Assembly: GCA_022843465.1 (NCBI GenBank)
Contig: JALHNO010000003.1
Span: forward strand, 1-64,000
Source of the DNA: Pseudomonadota bacterium
GTDB lineage: Bacteria; Pseudomonadota; Gammaproteobacteria; Xanthomonadales; Ahniellaceae
Length of the DNA: 64,000 nucleotides
Direction: 5' to 3'
The notes under the pieces are model-generated. The model saw only the letters and a program-made list of their open reading frames with translations, was not told the DNA's origin and searched no databases. The translations under genes and the position numbers were made by a program. Each line of letters starts with the position of its first letter. Within the stretch, counting starts at the first letter, position 1. Positions 35,907 to 44,667 of the stretch are shown here, piece by piece.

Positions 35907-37619
35907 CTATTTCTTTGAATCACGCAGCGTGCAAATTCGATTGAATACCGGGCGATCGGCACGGTGATCAATGCGGTCGGCAACAAAGTAGCCGAGTCGC
36001 TCGAACTGGAAGCGCTGCTCGGCTTCGGCGCGGGCGAGACTGGCCTCCAGCCTTGCGGTCACGATGCGCACCGAGTCGGGGTTCAGATAGTCGCGGTAGG
36101 TCTTGCCCTCGTGCTCATCGTCGGGGTCGGCGACGGTGAACAGTCGATCGTAGAGGCGGACCTCGGCAGCGATCGCATGGGTAGCCGCCACCCAGTGGAT
36201 GGTGCCCTTGACCTTGCGATCGGCGCCGGGCATGCCGCTGCGCGAGTCAAGGTCGAGGTGACCGCGCAACTCCTGAATCGAGCCGTCGGCATTCCTGACT
36301 ATGTCCACGCACTTGACGATGCCGACGAAGCGCAGCCGCACCTCACCGCCCGGCACCAGGCGATGGAAGCCTTTGACCGGCGCTTCCATGAAGTCCTCGC
36401 GTTCGATCCAGAGTTCGCGCGCAAATGGCAGCGCGCGCTGGCCGCGACTTTCATCTTTCGGATGGTTGGCGGCGGTCAGCGTCTCGACATGGCCTTCGGG
36501 CAGATTGTCGATCACCAGGCGGATCGGGTCGATCACCGCCATGCGACGTTCGGCGAGCGCGTCGAGATCCTCGCGGACACAGTTCTCGAGCACCGAAAAC
36601 TCGATGACCGATTCCTGCTTGGTGACGCCGACCCGACGCGCCATCTCGCGGATCGCAGCAGCGGTATAGCCGCGCCGGCGGATGCCGATCAGGGTCGGCA
36701 TCCGCGGATCGTCCCAACCGGCGACCAGGCCGTCGTTGACCAGGGCCAGCAACTTGCGCTTGCTCATCACGGTGTAGTCGAAGTTCAGCCGCGAGAACTC
36801 GATCTGGCGTGGCGTAGAAACTGGAGCGGAGAGACCCTGGCTGAGCACCGGCGCAGTCAATTCGGGATGCGCGGCAAGATTGATCCTGGCCAGATACCAG
36901 TCGTACAGCGGACGGTGGTCCTCGAATTCCAGCGTGCACAGCGAGTGCGTCACGCCTTCGATCGCGTCGGAAAGGCCATGGGCATAGTCGTACATCGGAT
37001 AGATGCACCAGGCGTCACCGGTGTTCTGATGCGAGACTTTGCGTACCCGGTAGATGGCCGGATCGCGCAGATTGATATTGCCGCTGGCCATATCGATCTT
37101 GGCGCGCAGGGTGCATGCGCCATCGGCGAAGTCACCGGCGCGCATGCGCGCGAACAGGTCGAGATTTTCCTCGACTGTGCGCTCGCGATAGGGGCTGTTG
37201 CGGCCGGGCTCGGTCAGGGTGCCGCGGTAGGCGCGCACTTCCTCGGCATTCAGATCGCAGACATAGGCATGGCCGTCGCGGATCAGTTGCTGGGCGCAGA
37301 GATAGAATGTCTCGAAATAATCGGAGGCGTGGCGCAGCTCCGCCCATTCGAACCCGAGCCAGCGGACATCCGCCTTGATCGCCTCGACGTATTCGATGTC
37401 TTCCTTGCTCGGATTGGTGTCATCGAAACGCAGATTGCAGCGGCCGGCGAACTCGGCGGCGAGACCGAAGTTCAGACAGATCGACTTGGCATGGCCGATG
37501 TGCAGATAACCATTCGGCTCGGGCGGAAATCGCGTGCTGATCGTGCGGTGTTTGCCGCTGGCGAGGTCATCGATGACGATCTGGCGGATGAAGTTGTTGG
37601 CGGGTAGGACTTCGGACAT
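35907..37619 (-). CDS. glnS: Glutaminyl-tRNA synthetase
   Basis: A 570-residue class I synthetase. FPPEPNGYLHIGHAKS contains HIGH (40-43), and VMSKRKL is the KMSKS-like loop. CNLRFDDTNPSKEDIEYVE and the C-terminal beta-barrel anticodon region (VKGTIHWVAATHAIAAEVRLYDRLF) are GlnRS-specific. The length fits the family. The start at 37619 gives MSEVLPANNFIRQIVIDDL. It makes Gln-tRNA(Gln) directly. Confidence 0.96.
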   Translation of the reverse strand: MSEVLPANNFIRQIVIDDLASGKHRTISTRFPPEPNGYLHIGHAKSICLNFGLAAEFAGRCNLRFDDTNPSKEDIEYVEAIKADVRWLGFEWAELRHASDYFETFYLCAQQLIRDGHAYVCDLNAEEVRAYRGTLTEPGRNSPYRERTVEENLDLFARMRAGDFADGACTLRAKIDMASGNINLRDPAIYRVRKVSHQNTGDAWCIYPMYDYAHGLSDAIEGVTHSLCTLEFEDHRPLYDWYLARINLAAHPELTAPVLSQGLSAPVSTPRQIEFSRLNFDYTVMSKRKLLALVNDGLVAGWDDPRMPTLIGIRRRGYTAAAIREMARRVGVTKQESVIEFSVLENCVREDLDALAERRMAVIDPIRLVIDNLPEGHVETLTAANHPKDESRGQRALPFARELWIEREDFMEAPVKGFHRLVPGGEVRLRFVGIVKCVDIVRNADGSIQELRGHLDLDSRSGMPGADRKVKGTIHWVAATHAIAAEVRLYDRLFTVADPDDEHEGKTYRDYLNPDSVRIVTARLEASLARAEAEQRFQFERLGYFVADRIDHRADRPVFNRICTLRDSKK

Positions 37620-37795
37620 GGGGATCGCGATGAATTGGATAGTCGCCCAGTCTAGCCGAAGAAGCCTCAGGGCAAGCCAGTGCAGTGCCGGCTCGATGTT
37701 GTCCGGCCCGCTGGTTGCCGAGACGCTCGACGGCATTTTCGACGGGACGCGGCAGCGACTGCCGACCGCCGTGATGGCCGGTAGTCCCGGGGCTG

Positions 37796-38113
37796 CTACC
37801 TGCCGGCGCTGGCACGCTTGCGGCGCAGGCGCAGCCTGATGTCGCCGCGCACTTCCCGGATGTTCACCGGCTTGCCGTCCTGCAGGATTTCCAGGCGCCC
37901 CTGTTCCGCGAGTTGGGCGGCGACCATGCGCACCGGGCGCATCAGATCACGCCACTTGATGGGCAGATCCTCGGCGGCCAGCATCGCCACCTCGCTCGGG
38001 CAGACTCCGCGTTCCTCGCCCAGCTGGCGCGCCAGCACCTCCAGCACGCAGGCGTGGATCAGCTGGCAAAGCGTCTCTTCGGGGATCGGCGGGCGGATAC
38101 GATTATGCGACAT
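37796..38113 (-). CDS. DUF3253 small protein
   Basis: A 105-residue protein with CPSEVAMLAAEDLPIKWRDLMRPVRMVAAQLAEQGRLEILQDGKPVN and a basic RLRLRRKR tail. This matches DUF3253, a winged-helix-like conserved family of unknown function. The start at 38113 (MSHNRIRPP) is the most compact one and leaves a 76-bp gap to the divergent gene at 38190. Confidence 0.85.
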   Translation of the reverse strand: MSHNRIRPPIPEETLCQLIHACVLEVLARQLGEERGVCPSEVAMLAAEDLPIKWRDLMRPVRMVAAQLAEQGRLEILQDGKPVNIREVRGDIRLRLRRKRASAGR

Positions 38114-38189
38114 ACCTGAACCAGCATAGCGCCGAATGCCGCGAATCGCGATTGACCGCCACCGGCGGAATGGCGATGCTTGCAGCCCG

Positions 38190-38894
38190 ATGAGTAAAGA
38201 TTCGACCTTTGTGCTTCCCTCGCGGCTGGTCGCATTGCGCCGCCTGCTGTGCGCTGCGGCCCTGTTGCTCGTGGCTTCCGGGCTTGCCGCACAGGCGCCC
38301 GGAAGCACGCCCTATGCGACGCTTTACAAGGCGCTGGAACCGGCGCTGGAAGTGCGCCGCTTCGACCGCCTCGAGGCGCGGGCCAATGTCCAGAGCAAGC
38401 ATGGCCTGATTCGACCGGAGCAGATCCGGATGGAGATCCGCTCGGGTCGCGGCATTCGCAGGTTGAAAGTCGAGCCCAACGGCGATCTTGATTTCCCGCT
38501 CGATGACCAGTTGCTCAGCGAGAATCCCCTGGTCGTCTCCAATCAGCCCAAGGGTTCGCTGACCTTGGCGGTGACCATCATGCTCAGGCCGTTTCCGACC
38601 CTGAGGGTTCCCTACCGCGAAATTTCCGTGGCACTGGCCCAGGTGCGGCAGGTCATCGCCCAGGACCCCAATCAGGCCGGCGTGCAGGTGCGCGGCGTTG
38701 AAGTGAACTTTCCGCCGGGGCGCAACGCCACCCTGGCCGTGCGCGGGCGCAGCGAGCAATTGCTGATGGCCGATGCCTCCGGGCGCGTGCTGCTCACCGA
38801 TGCCGACGAATGGCAGCGGCCCGATGTCGAGGTCGAGTTTTCAGAAGCACCGCTGCGCATCATTCCCTACCTGGATTTCACCCGGACGCCATGA
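38190..38894 (+). CDS. Exported conserved protein, DUF2987-like
   Basis: A 234-residue protein with an N-terminal signal sequence (LLCAAALLLVASGLAAQA) and a beta-rich body. YATLYKALEPALEVRRFDRLEARANV and LVVSNQPKGSLTL follow the DUF2987 pattern, but I hold that family call loosely. No catalytic motif is evident. Its stop overlaps the ATG of the GST-like gene (ATGA), so the two are translationally coupled. Confidence 0.7.
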   Translation: MSKDSTFVLPSRLVALRRLLCAAALLLVASGLAAQAPGSTPYATLYKALEPALEVRRFDRLEARANVQSKHGLIRPEQIRMEIRSGRGIRRLKVEPNGDLDFPLDDQLLSENPLVVSNQPKGSLTLAVTIMLRPFPTLRVPYREISVALAQVRQVIAQDPNQAGVQVRGVEVNFPPGRNATLAVRGRSEQLLMADASGRVLLTDADEWQRPDVEVEFSEAPLRIIPYLDFTRTP

Positions 38895-39556
38895 ACCCGC
38901 ATCCAAAGCTGTACATCGGCAACCGCAACTACTCATCCTGGTCGCTGCGGCCCTGGCTGTTTCTGCACGAGTTTGGCGTGCACTTCGACACCGAAGTCAT
39001 TCCGCTCGACACGCCCGAGTTCCGTGACCAGATTGCGCGGGTATCGCCGAGCTTGCGGGTGCCTGTGCTGGTGGATGGCGACGTCCATGTATGGGACTCG
39101 CTCGCCATATGCCTGTATGCCATCGACCACTGGATCGGTTCGGCGGCAATGCCACTCGATCCTGCAGCGCGCGCGATGTGCCAGTCCATCGTCGCCGAAA
39201 TGCATTCGGGATTCTCGGGGCTGCGGACACAGTGTCCGATGAATATCCGTCAGCGCCGCGCGCGCTTTGCGCTCTCTGCAGAAGCGGCGGCAGATGTCGG
39301 GCGTATCCAGACGCTGTGGCGCGATGCCCGGTCTGCCTTTGGTGGCGAGGGCCCTTTTCTGTTCGGCGCGTTCTCGCTGGCAGACGCGTTCTATGCGCCG
39401 GTGGTGACCCGGTTTCTCAGTTATGCGGTGGCACTGGATGAGGTCAGTAGGCAGTATTGCGACGCGGTCATGCAGACAGCGGGCATGCGCGCCTGGTGTG
39501 CGGCGGCCGAGTCCGAGCCCTGGGCGCTGGCGGCCACTGACAACGTGACAGGCTGA
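38891..39556 (+). CDS. Glutathione S-transferase family protein
   Basis: A 221-residue protein with an N-terminal thioredoxin-fold glutathione-binding domain ([23 protein letters not shown], with the candidate catalytic Ser in SSW, and [18 protein letters not shown] with the conserved Val-Pro). A helical C-terminal domain contains [15 protein letters not shown]. This fits the stringent-starvation/zeta-like GSTs with an SSW motif. It overlaps the upstream gene by 4 bp. The substrate is unknown. Confidence 0.88.
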   Translation: MNPHPKLYIGNRNYSSWSLRPWLFLHEFGVHFDTEVIPLDTPEFRDQIARVSPSLRVPVLVDGDVHVWDSLAICLYAIDHWIGSAAMPLDPAARAMCQSIVAEMHSGFSGLRTQCPMNIRQRRARFALSAEAAADVGRIQTLWRDARSAFGGEGPFLFGAFSLADAFYAPVVTRFLSYAVALDEVSRQYCDAVMQTAGMRAWCAAAESEPWALAATDNVTG

Positions 39557-39654
39557 ACCGCCCGCAACACCGCGCATCCGTTATCGCTCTGCTGGCGACA
39601 GCATTTCGCGCCGAGCCCGGTCCTGTTGTCATTCGCGCTTCCGAGGTGGCACCG

Positions 39655-40287
39655 ATGAAATCCATGAGCTTGCCCGATCCCGCCCAGGCCCTGCCAGGTC
39701 GCATTGAGCCGATGCCGGTGCACAACCGGCATCATGTCCACGGTCGCCCGATCAAGGGAACATTCGAGGGACTGCAGCAGGTGATGTTCGGAATGGGCTG
39801 CTTCTGGGGTGCCGAACGCAAGTTCTGGTCCCTGCCCGGCGTCGAGACCACGGCAGTTGGCTATGCGGCCGGCTATACGGCAAACGCGAGTTATCGCGAA
39901 GTCTGCACGGGATTGACCGGACACAACGAAGTGGTGCTGGTGGTGTTCGATCCGGCGCGGATCGGATTCGATGCCCTGCTGAAGGTGTTCTGGGAGAGCC
40001 ACGATCCGACCCAGGGCATGGCCCAGGGCAATGATCGCGGCACCCAGTATCGCTCGGGCATCTATGTTGCCGATCCGGCGCTGCGTGCCCGCGCCGAAGC
40101 CAGCCGCGCGGATTATCAGCAACGCCTGACGGCCGCCGGCCTGGGCTCCATCACCACCGAAATACTCGATGCGCCGCCGTTCTACTACGCCGAGGACGAG
40201 CACCAGCAATATCTTTCGAAAAACCCGCGCGGCTATTGCGGCTTGGGTGGTACCGGCGTGCAGTGCGCGATCGGACTGGATGCATGA
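39655..40287 (+). CDS. msrA: Peptide methionine-S-sulfoxide reductase A
   Basis: A 210-residue MsrA, which reduces the S form of methionine sulfoxide. The active site GCFWG holds C49. [53 protein letters not shown] and [11 protein letters not shown] are hallmarks. The start at 39655 has GAGG at 8 bases; a GTG 9 bases upstream is the alternative. Its stop overlaps the ATG of the deacetylase gene. Confidence 0.95.
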   Translation: MKSMSLPDPAQALPGRIEPMPVHNRHHVHGRPIKGTFEGLQQVMFGMGCFWGAERKFWSLPGVETTAVGYAAGYTANASYREVCTGLTGHNEVVLVVFDPARIGFDALLKVFWESHDPTQGMAQGNDRGTQYRSGIYVADPALRARAEASRADYQQRLTAAGLGSITTEILDAPPFYYAEDEHQQYLSKNPRGYCGLGGTGVQCAIGLDA

Positions 40288-41267
40288 GGCTTGGCGGTTG
40301 CGGCTGGCGGGTTGTGGCTCTGGTCGGCATCAGTCTGCTTTCGTCAGCTTCCGTCGAAGCCGGTGGGCGCCAGCCAACGCCGCCGCGCCGGGTAGTGATC
40401 ACGGTCGATGATCTCCCCTGGGTCGAGTTCGCCCTGAGCACCCCCGCCGAAGTCGCCGCGCGCCACCGGAAACTGATCGATGCGCTATCGCGGCAACGCA
40501 GCCAGGCAATCGGTTTCGTCAACGAAGACAAGCTGTATCAGCACGATGCCCTGGTGCCGGCGCGCAGGCAGATGCTGGAGGACTGGCTGCGGGCTGGTCT
40601 GAGCCTGGGGAATCACACCTATGGTCACCGCGGGCTGCATTCGACCGCGATTGCCGACTATGAGCAGGCGATCCTGCGTGGCGAATCGGAATTGCGCCCG
40701 CTGATGGCGGCGTATGGTGCGGCCCCGGTCTGGTTTCGGCATCCTTTTCTGCAGGCCGGTCAGGAAGCTGCGGCCAGGCAACGCCTGGCTGACTTTCTCG
40801 CGCGCCGTGGTTACCGGATTGCGCCGGTCACCATCGACAACGGCGACTGGATCTTCGCGCGCGCCTATGTCCAGGCCCTCAACGCCGGAGACCAGGTGCT
40901 GGCCACCTCGCTGCGGGACCGCTTCATCGCCTACATCGAGGCCAAATTCAAGTACTACGAGCAGCAGTCAAAGCGATTGTTCGGCCGCGAGATTCCGCAG
41001 ATCCTGCTGCTGCACGCCAGCGCACTCAATGCCGACAGCATGGACGAACTGCTGCGCCGCCTGCGCCGGCGCGGTTACGAATTCGTAAGCATGGAAGATG
41101 TGATCGATGATCCGGCGTATGCGCACGCCGACGGCTATCGCGGGCGCGCCGGCATTTCCTGGATGCATCGCTGGGCGATGGCCGAGCAGCAGCCGAAGGT
41201 TTTCTATCAGGGCGAGCCCGCGGTGCCCGCCGATGTGCTGGCACTTGCCGGGGTCAGCGGCGAGTAA
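40284..41267 (+). CDS. Secreted polysaccharide deacetylase (NodB-like, CE4)
   Basis: A 327-residue protein with a signal peptide (about 1-26) and a NodB fold. [11 protein letters not shown] has the catalytic/metal Asp pair D42/D43, [14 protein letters not shown] gives H111 and H115, and VWFRHPFL is motif 3. [29 protein letters not shown] is the late His motif. It removes acetyl groups from a glycan, such as peptidoglycan or an exopolysaccharide; the target is unknown. ATGA overlap with msrA implies coupling. Confidence 0.88.
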   Translation: MRLGGCGWRVVALVGISLLSSASVEAGGRQPTPPRRVVITVDDLPWVEFALSTPAEVAARHRKLIDALSRQRSQAIGFVNEDKLYQHDALVPARRQMLEDWLRAGLSLGNHTYGHRGLHSTAIADYEQAILRGESELRPLMAAYGAAPVWFRHPFLQAGQEAAARQRLADFLARRGYRIAPVTIDNGDWIFARAYVQALNAGDQVLATSLRDRFIAYIEAKFKYYEQQSKRLFGREIPQILLLHASALNADSMDELLRRLRRRGYEFVSMEDVIDDPAYAHADGYRGRAGISWMHRWAMAEQQPKVFYQGEPAVPADVLALAGVSGE

Positions 41268-41289
41268 CTGCTGCGCAGTTGACCTGCTG

Positions 41290-43467
41290 TTATTCGAAGC
41301 CGTTGGCAAACAGAGCGCCGCCGTTGGCGCTCCAGCGGTTGAGCAGATCGATGAAGGCCTGTGCGGTCTGCGTGGATGCCGTCTGCCCGGCCTGATTGAG
41401 CTGATTGACACCGTGACAGCCATCGCAGGCGCGCACTTCGCCGGGTTGCAGGGTAATCCAGAAGCGCTCGCGCACCACCGGATCGCCATCAGGCTCGGTG
41501 CTCTGCCAGGACAGCGCGCGCTGCGCCGGCACGAAGGCTGCGACCGAACCATCGGCGGCAATCGGAACGCTGGCGGGAGGGCCGCCCGGGTTCGGCAGAT
41601 TGGCTGCCACCGCCGCGCTGTCGTGCTGATACTGCGCCAGTACCCGGCGGCCCGCAGTGGGATTGGCGGTACCGCCGATGCCACGGATCTGGTCGCCCTG
41701 GAAAAACTGCATTTGTGCGATCGAGTAGACCGTTCCTACCGGATTGCTCGGTGTCATCCGGCCGCCACCGGCAACGGCAAGATTGAACGGCTGCTGGCGA
41801 TCGAGCACGTCGCGCGTGGTGACATCGCGCATCACCACCACGCCGAGATTCTGGTTGCGCAGGAACTGCTTGAAGCTGGCCTCGCTGACGCCGGTGGCGG
41901 CATAGGCCTGCAATTCCGGTGTGTCGGTGGCGGTGCCGGAAGCCGGGGGCACGCTGCGCACGCGCACCTCGACCGGACTGACTTCCCACAGCGGACCGTT
42001 GTAGTCGACCAGGACATCGGGGTCCCAGAACTGGATATGGCGCACCAGACCAGGTCCCGCCGTCAGCGCAAGATTGGCGGCCTGGAAGCCATTGCTGGCG
42101 GTGCTGAGGGTGCGCAGGCGATAGAGATAATTCGGCATCGGTGCGGCGCGGGTGCCGAGATTGTCGAACTCGACCTGGGTCGCGGTATGCGCCGCGATCA
42201 TCGTGCCATTGGCCAGCATGATCGGATTGCGGTAGTGCCCGCTGTGATGGATCGAGGGCACCGTGCCCTCGGTGTCCGGATGGGTGATGTACTCGACTGC
42301 AATCGCAGCGGGGTTGGCCGAGGGAGGTGCATCCAGCCGGATGATCTGGCCGCCGTTTACGGTGTTGAATTCCGGGGCATCGACGGCGTAAAAGCGGCCG
42401 GCCTGGTTCGGGTGCTCGCTCAACTGCAGGAAGTTGAAGGCCGAATTGGGATTGAAGCGGCCGGATACCTCGGCGATGAACTCGAACAGATTGCCGTCGT
42501 TGTTGAAACTGCGATTGAAGTAGGTATGCAGTTCATGCCGGCCGAGATGGTTGAGGGTCTCCTCACTGGTGCCATCCTGATTGATCTGCCAGGGGAAGAA
42601 ATGATTGATCGTCATTCCCTCGAGATTCGATCCCGGCACGGCGATCCTGGGTTCGGGGAAGACTTCATCACGGTTCGCAGTAGGCGTGGAATTGACTGCC
42701 TCGGAAGTGAAATTGAAGGTGCCATTGGGATTGCCGGCGCCTTCATTCTGCTGGTCGCGCTGCAGATGGTCCCAGCGCGAGAAGATTACCCTGCCAAAGC
42801 TGTCGACCATCGGATTGAACGAACCTGACGGCGAATGCTGCAGCAGTTGAAGGGTGCCTTGAGCCGGTTGCAGTTTCCAGAGACCGGTGACGGTCGCCGT
42901 CGATTCGTACTCGTCGTGCTGCGGATAGAGATGGCGTTGTCCATTGCGCGGTCGGTCCGATGCAAAAATGATGCTGTCGTCCGAGCCGTAGACCGGCATG
43001 ATGTTGTTGAACAACTCGGGCTGGTTCGGCACCTTGACGATGCTGACCGTCTGCCCGACACCGAAGCCGGTGACTTCATAGATCTGGAAGTAGTGGGTCG
43101 TGTAGACGAACTGCTGCTCGGAGGCGCCGATCGCCATGCTGAACAGCGCGCGCGTGCCCGACCAGTGCACACTGGGATCGCGCACCACGATCGAGTCAGC
43201 GCCCTGGAAGGTATCGGCCTCGCCATAACCAGCTTCACGGGTCAGATTGCGCAAGCTGCCGTCGGCATAGCGGATGTAGAGATCGCCGCCGCGTCCACTG
43301 ATGCTGACATCGGCGCGATGATTGGCGAATACCGAGCCGATCGCCGCGAAATCGAACGGCACCGGATACTGGGCGACGAAGATCACCGGGTTGCCTGTAT
43401 TCACCTGCGCTTGGGTAACCAGGCTGCAGAGCAGGAAGGCGAGGGCAAACAGACGAGAGGCGTTCAT
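41290..43467 (-). CDS. Secreted monohaem protein, hydrazine-synthase-alpha-like
   Basis: A 725-residue exported protein (signal peptide about 1-20, VTQAQ). The body has beta-propeller-like blocks such as IIFASDRPRNGQRHLYPQHDEY and VIFSRWDHLQRDQQ, plus TINHFFPWQINQDGTSEETLNHLGRHE. These resemble the middle domain of hydrazine synthase alpha and related proteins outside anammox bacteria. Near the C-terminus RACDGCHG (C681, C684, H685) is a c-type haem motif. The protein ends GGALFANGFE. SD GGAG is 7 bases before the ATG. Function unknown; a redox or degradative role at the surface is only inferred. Confidence 0.75.
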   Translation of the reverse strand: MNASRLFALAFLLCSLVTQAQVNTGNPVIFVAQYPVPFDFAAIGSVFANHRADVSISGRGGDLYIRYADGSLRNLTREAGYGEADTFQGADSIVVRDPSVHWSGTRALFSMAIGASEQQFVYTTHYFQIYEVTGFGVGQTVSIVKVPNQPELFNNIMPVYGSDDSIIFASDRPRNGQRHLYPQHDEYESTATVTGLWKLQPAQGTLQLLQHSPSGSFNPMVDSFGRVIFSRWDHLQRDQQNEGAGNPNGTFNFTSEAVNSTPTANRDEVFPEPRIAVPGSNLEGMTINHFFPWQINQDGTSEETLNHLGRHELHTYFNRSFNNDGNLFEFIAEVSGRFNPNSAFNFLQLSEHPNQAGRFYAVDAPEFNTVNGGQIIRLDAPPSANPAAIAVEYITHPDTEGTVPSIHHSGHYRNPIMLANGTMIAAHTATQVEFDNLGTRAAPMPNYLYRLRTLSTASNGFQAANLALTAGPGLVRHIQFWDPDVLVDYNGPLWEVSPVEVRVRSVPPASGTATDTPELQAYAATGVSEASFKQFLRNQNLGVVVMRDVTTRDVLDRQQPFNLAVAGGGRMTPSNPVGTVYSIAQMQFFQGDQIRGIGGTANPTAGRRVLAQYQHDSAAVAANLPNPGGPPASVPIAADGSVAAFVPAQRALSWQSTEPDGDPVVRERFWITLQPGEVRACDGCHGVNQLNQAGQTASTQTAQAFIDLLNRWSANGGALFANGFE

Positions 43468-43643
43468 CAGGGCTCCGGGAAGAGTGGGGAACTACCTGCT
43501 GCTCACGCGAAAAGCCGGGAAAAGGTGACATCCGCGCCAGCGCGGCTGCATTCTGCCACGCGCCGCCATCGCCTGCCTGCGGGCTGCGGCGCAGTTCGCA
43601 GTGGCGATCCCGGACCGCACCGGAAGCTTGCCGCCAGACTCGT

Positions 43644-44561
43644 TCAGCGCGGTGCCGCCATCCCGCTCAGCAGCGGCTTGGGCACCGCCGCCAGCACCTT
43701 CGCCAGACGTTTGAGGAAGGGACTGAAGGCCGAACTCCGGCGCCAGACCAGGCCAATGCGCCGACTCGGTGCGTCGGCACTGAACCGCAACAGGCGCAGA
43801 CCCGGCATCGGTGCCACCGGCGGCTGCACCGCCAGCGCCGGCATCAGGGTGATGCCGACGCCTGAACCGACCATCTGCCGCAGGGTTTCCAGGCTGGTCG
43901 CGCGGAATCCGGACTGTTCGTCGGCACCGCTGAGCCGGCACACGGCGAGGGCGTGTTCGCGCAGGCAGTGACCGTCTTCCAGCAGCAGCAGATCGAGGCC
44001 ATCGAGGTCGCCTCCGCTGACCTTCTTCTGCTTTGCGATCGCGTGGGTGTCCGGCACCGCAAGCAGAAACTGCTCCTCGAACAGGAATTCCTCATGCAGC
44101 GTGGTGTCGGCGACCGGCAGGGCCAGCACCGCAGCATCGAGGCGGCCATCGCGCAGTCTGCGCAGCACCTCTTCGGTCTTTTCTTCGGTCAGCAGCAGGG
44201 TGAGCTTGGGAAAGCGCTTGCGCAGCTGCGGGATCACATGAGGCAGCAGATAGGGCGCCAGGGTAGGGAAAATGCCCATGCGGATCGTGCCGGCCTCGGG
44301 GTCGCGGGTGCGCCGTGCCAGTTCTCGCATCTGGTTGACTTCATCCAGCACCGCGCGGGCACGGCCGGCAATTTCCAGTCCGACGTCGGTCAGCATCACA
44401 TGGCGCGAACTGCGCTCGACCAGGGGAACGCCGAGTTCGTCCTCGAGTTTCTTGATCTGGGTGGACAGGGTCGGCTGGCTGACGAAGCAGGCTTCGGCGG
44501 CCTGTCCGAAGTGCTTGTGGTCCATCAGGGCCACCAGATATTTGAGATCGCGTAGATTCAT
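43644..44561 (-). CDS. oxyR: Hydrogen-peroxide sensor OxyR (LysR family)
   Basis: A 305-residue LysR regulator. The N-terminal helix-turn-helix is MNLRDLKYLVALMDHKHFGQAAEACFVSQPTLSTQIKKLE. The redox pair C199 and C208 (LLEDGHCLREHALAVC) has the same numbering as in E. coli OxyR. FRATSLETLRQMVGSGVGITLMPALAV also matches. Oxidation forms the C199-C208 disulfide and switches on peroxide defence genes. The nearby msrA and yggX would fit as related functions, but control of them is not shown by the sequence. Confidence 0.94.
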   Translation of the reverse strand: MNLRDLKYLVALMDHKHFGQAAEACFVSQPTLSTQIKKLEDELGVPLVERSSRHVMLTDVGLEIAGRARAVLDEVNQMRELARRTRDPEAGTIRMGIFPTLAPYLLPHVIPQLRKRFPKLTLLLTEEKTEEVLRRLRDGRLDAAVLALPVADTTLHEEFLFEEQFLLAVPDTHAIAKQKKVSGGDLDGLDLLLLEDGHCLREHALAVCRLSGADEQSGFRATSLETLRQMVGSGVGITLMPALAVQPPVAPMPGLRLLRFSADAPSRRIGLVWRRSSAFSPFLKRLAKVLAAVPKPLLSGMAAPR

Positions 44562-44667
44562 GCAGGGGCCTCGTGACGCAGGCGACATGATGCACGATCG
44601 CGCTGCAGTTGCGGTTCGCCGCCGGGCCAGATGGCAGGCCCTCAGCAGCGGACGGTTGTCCGCGCGA

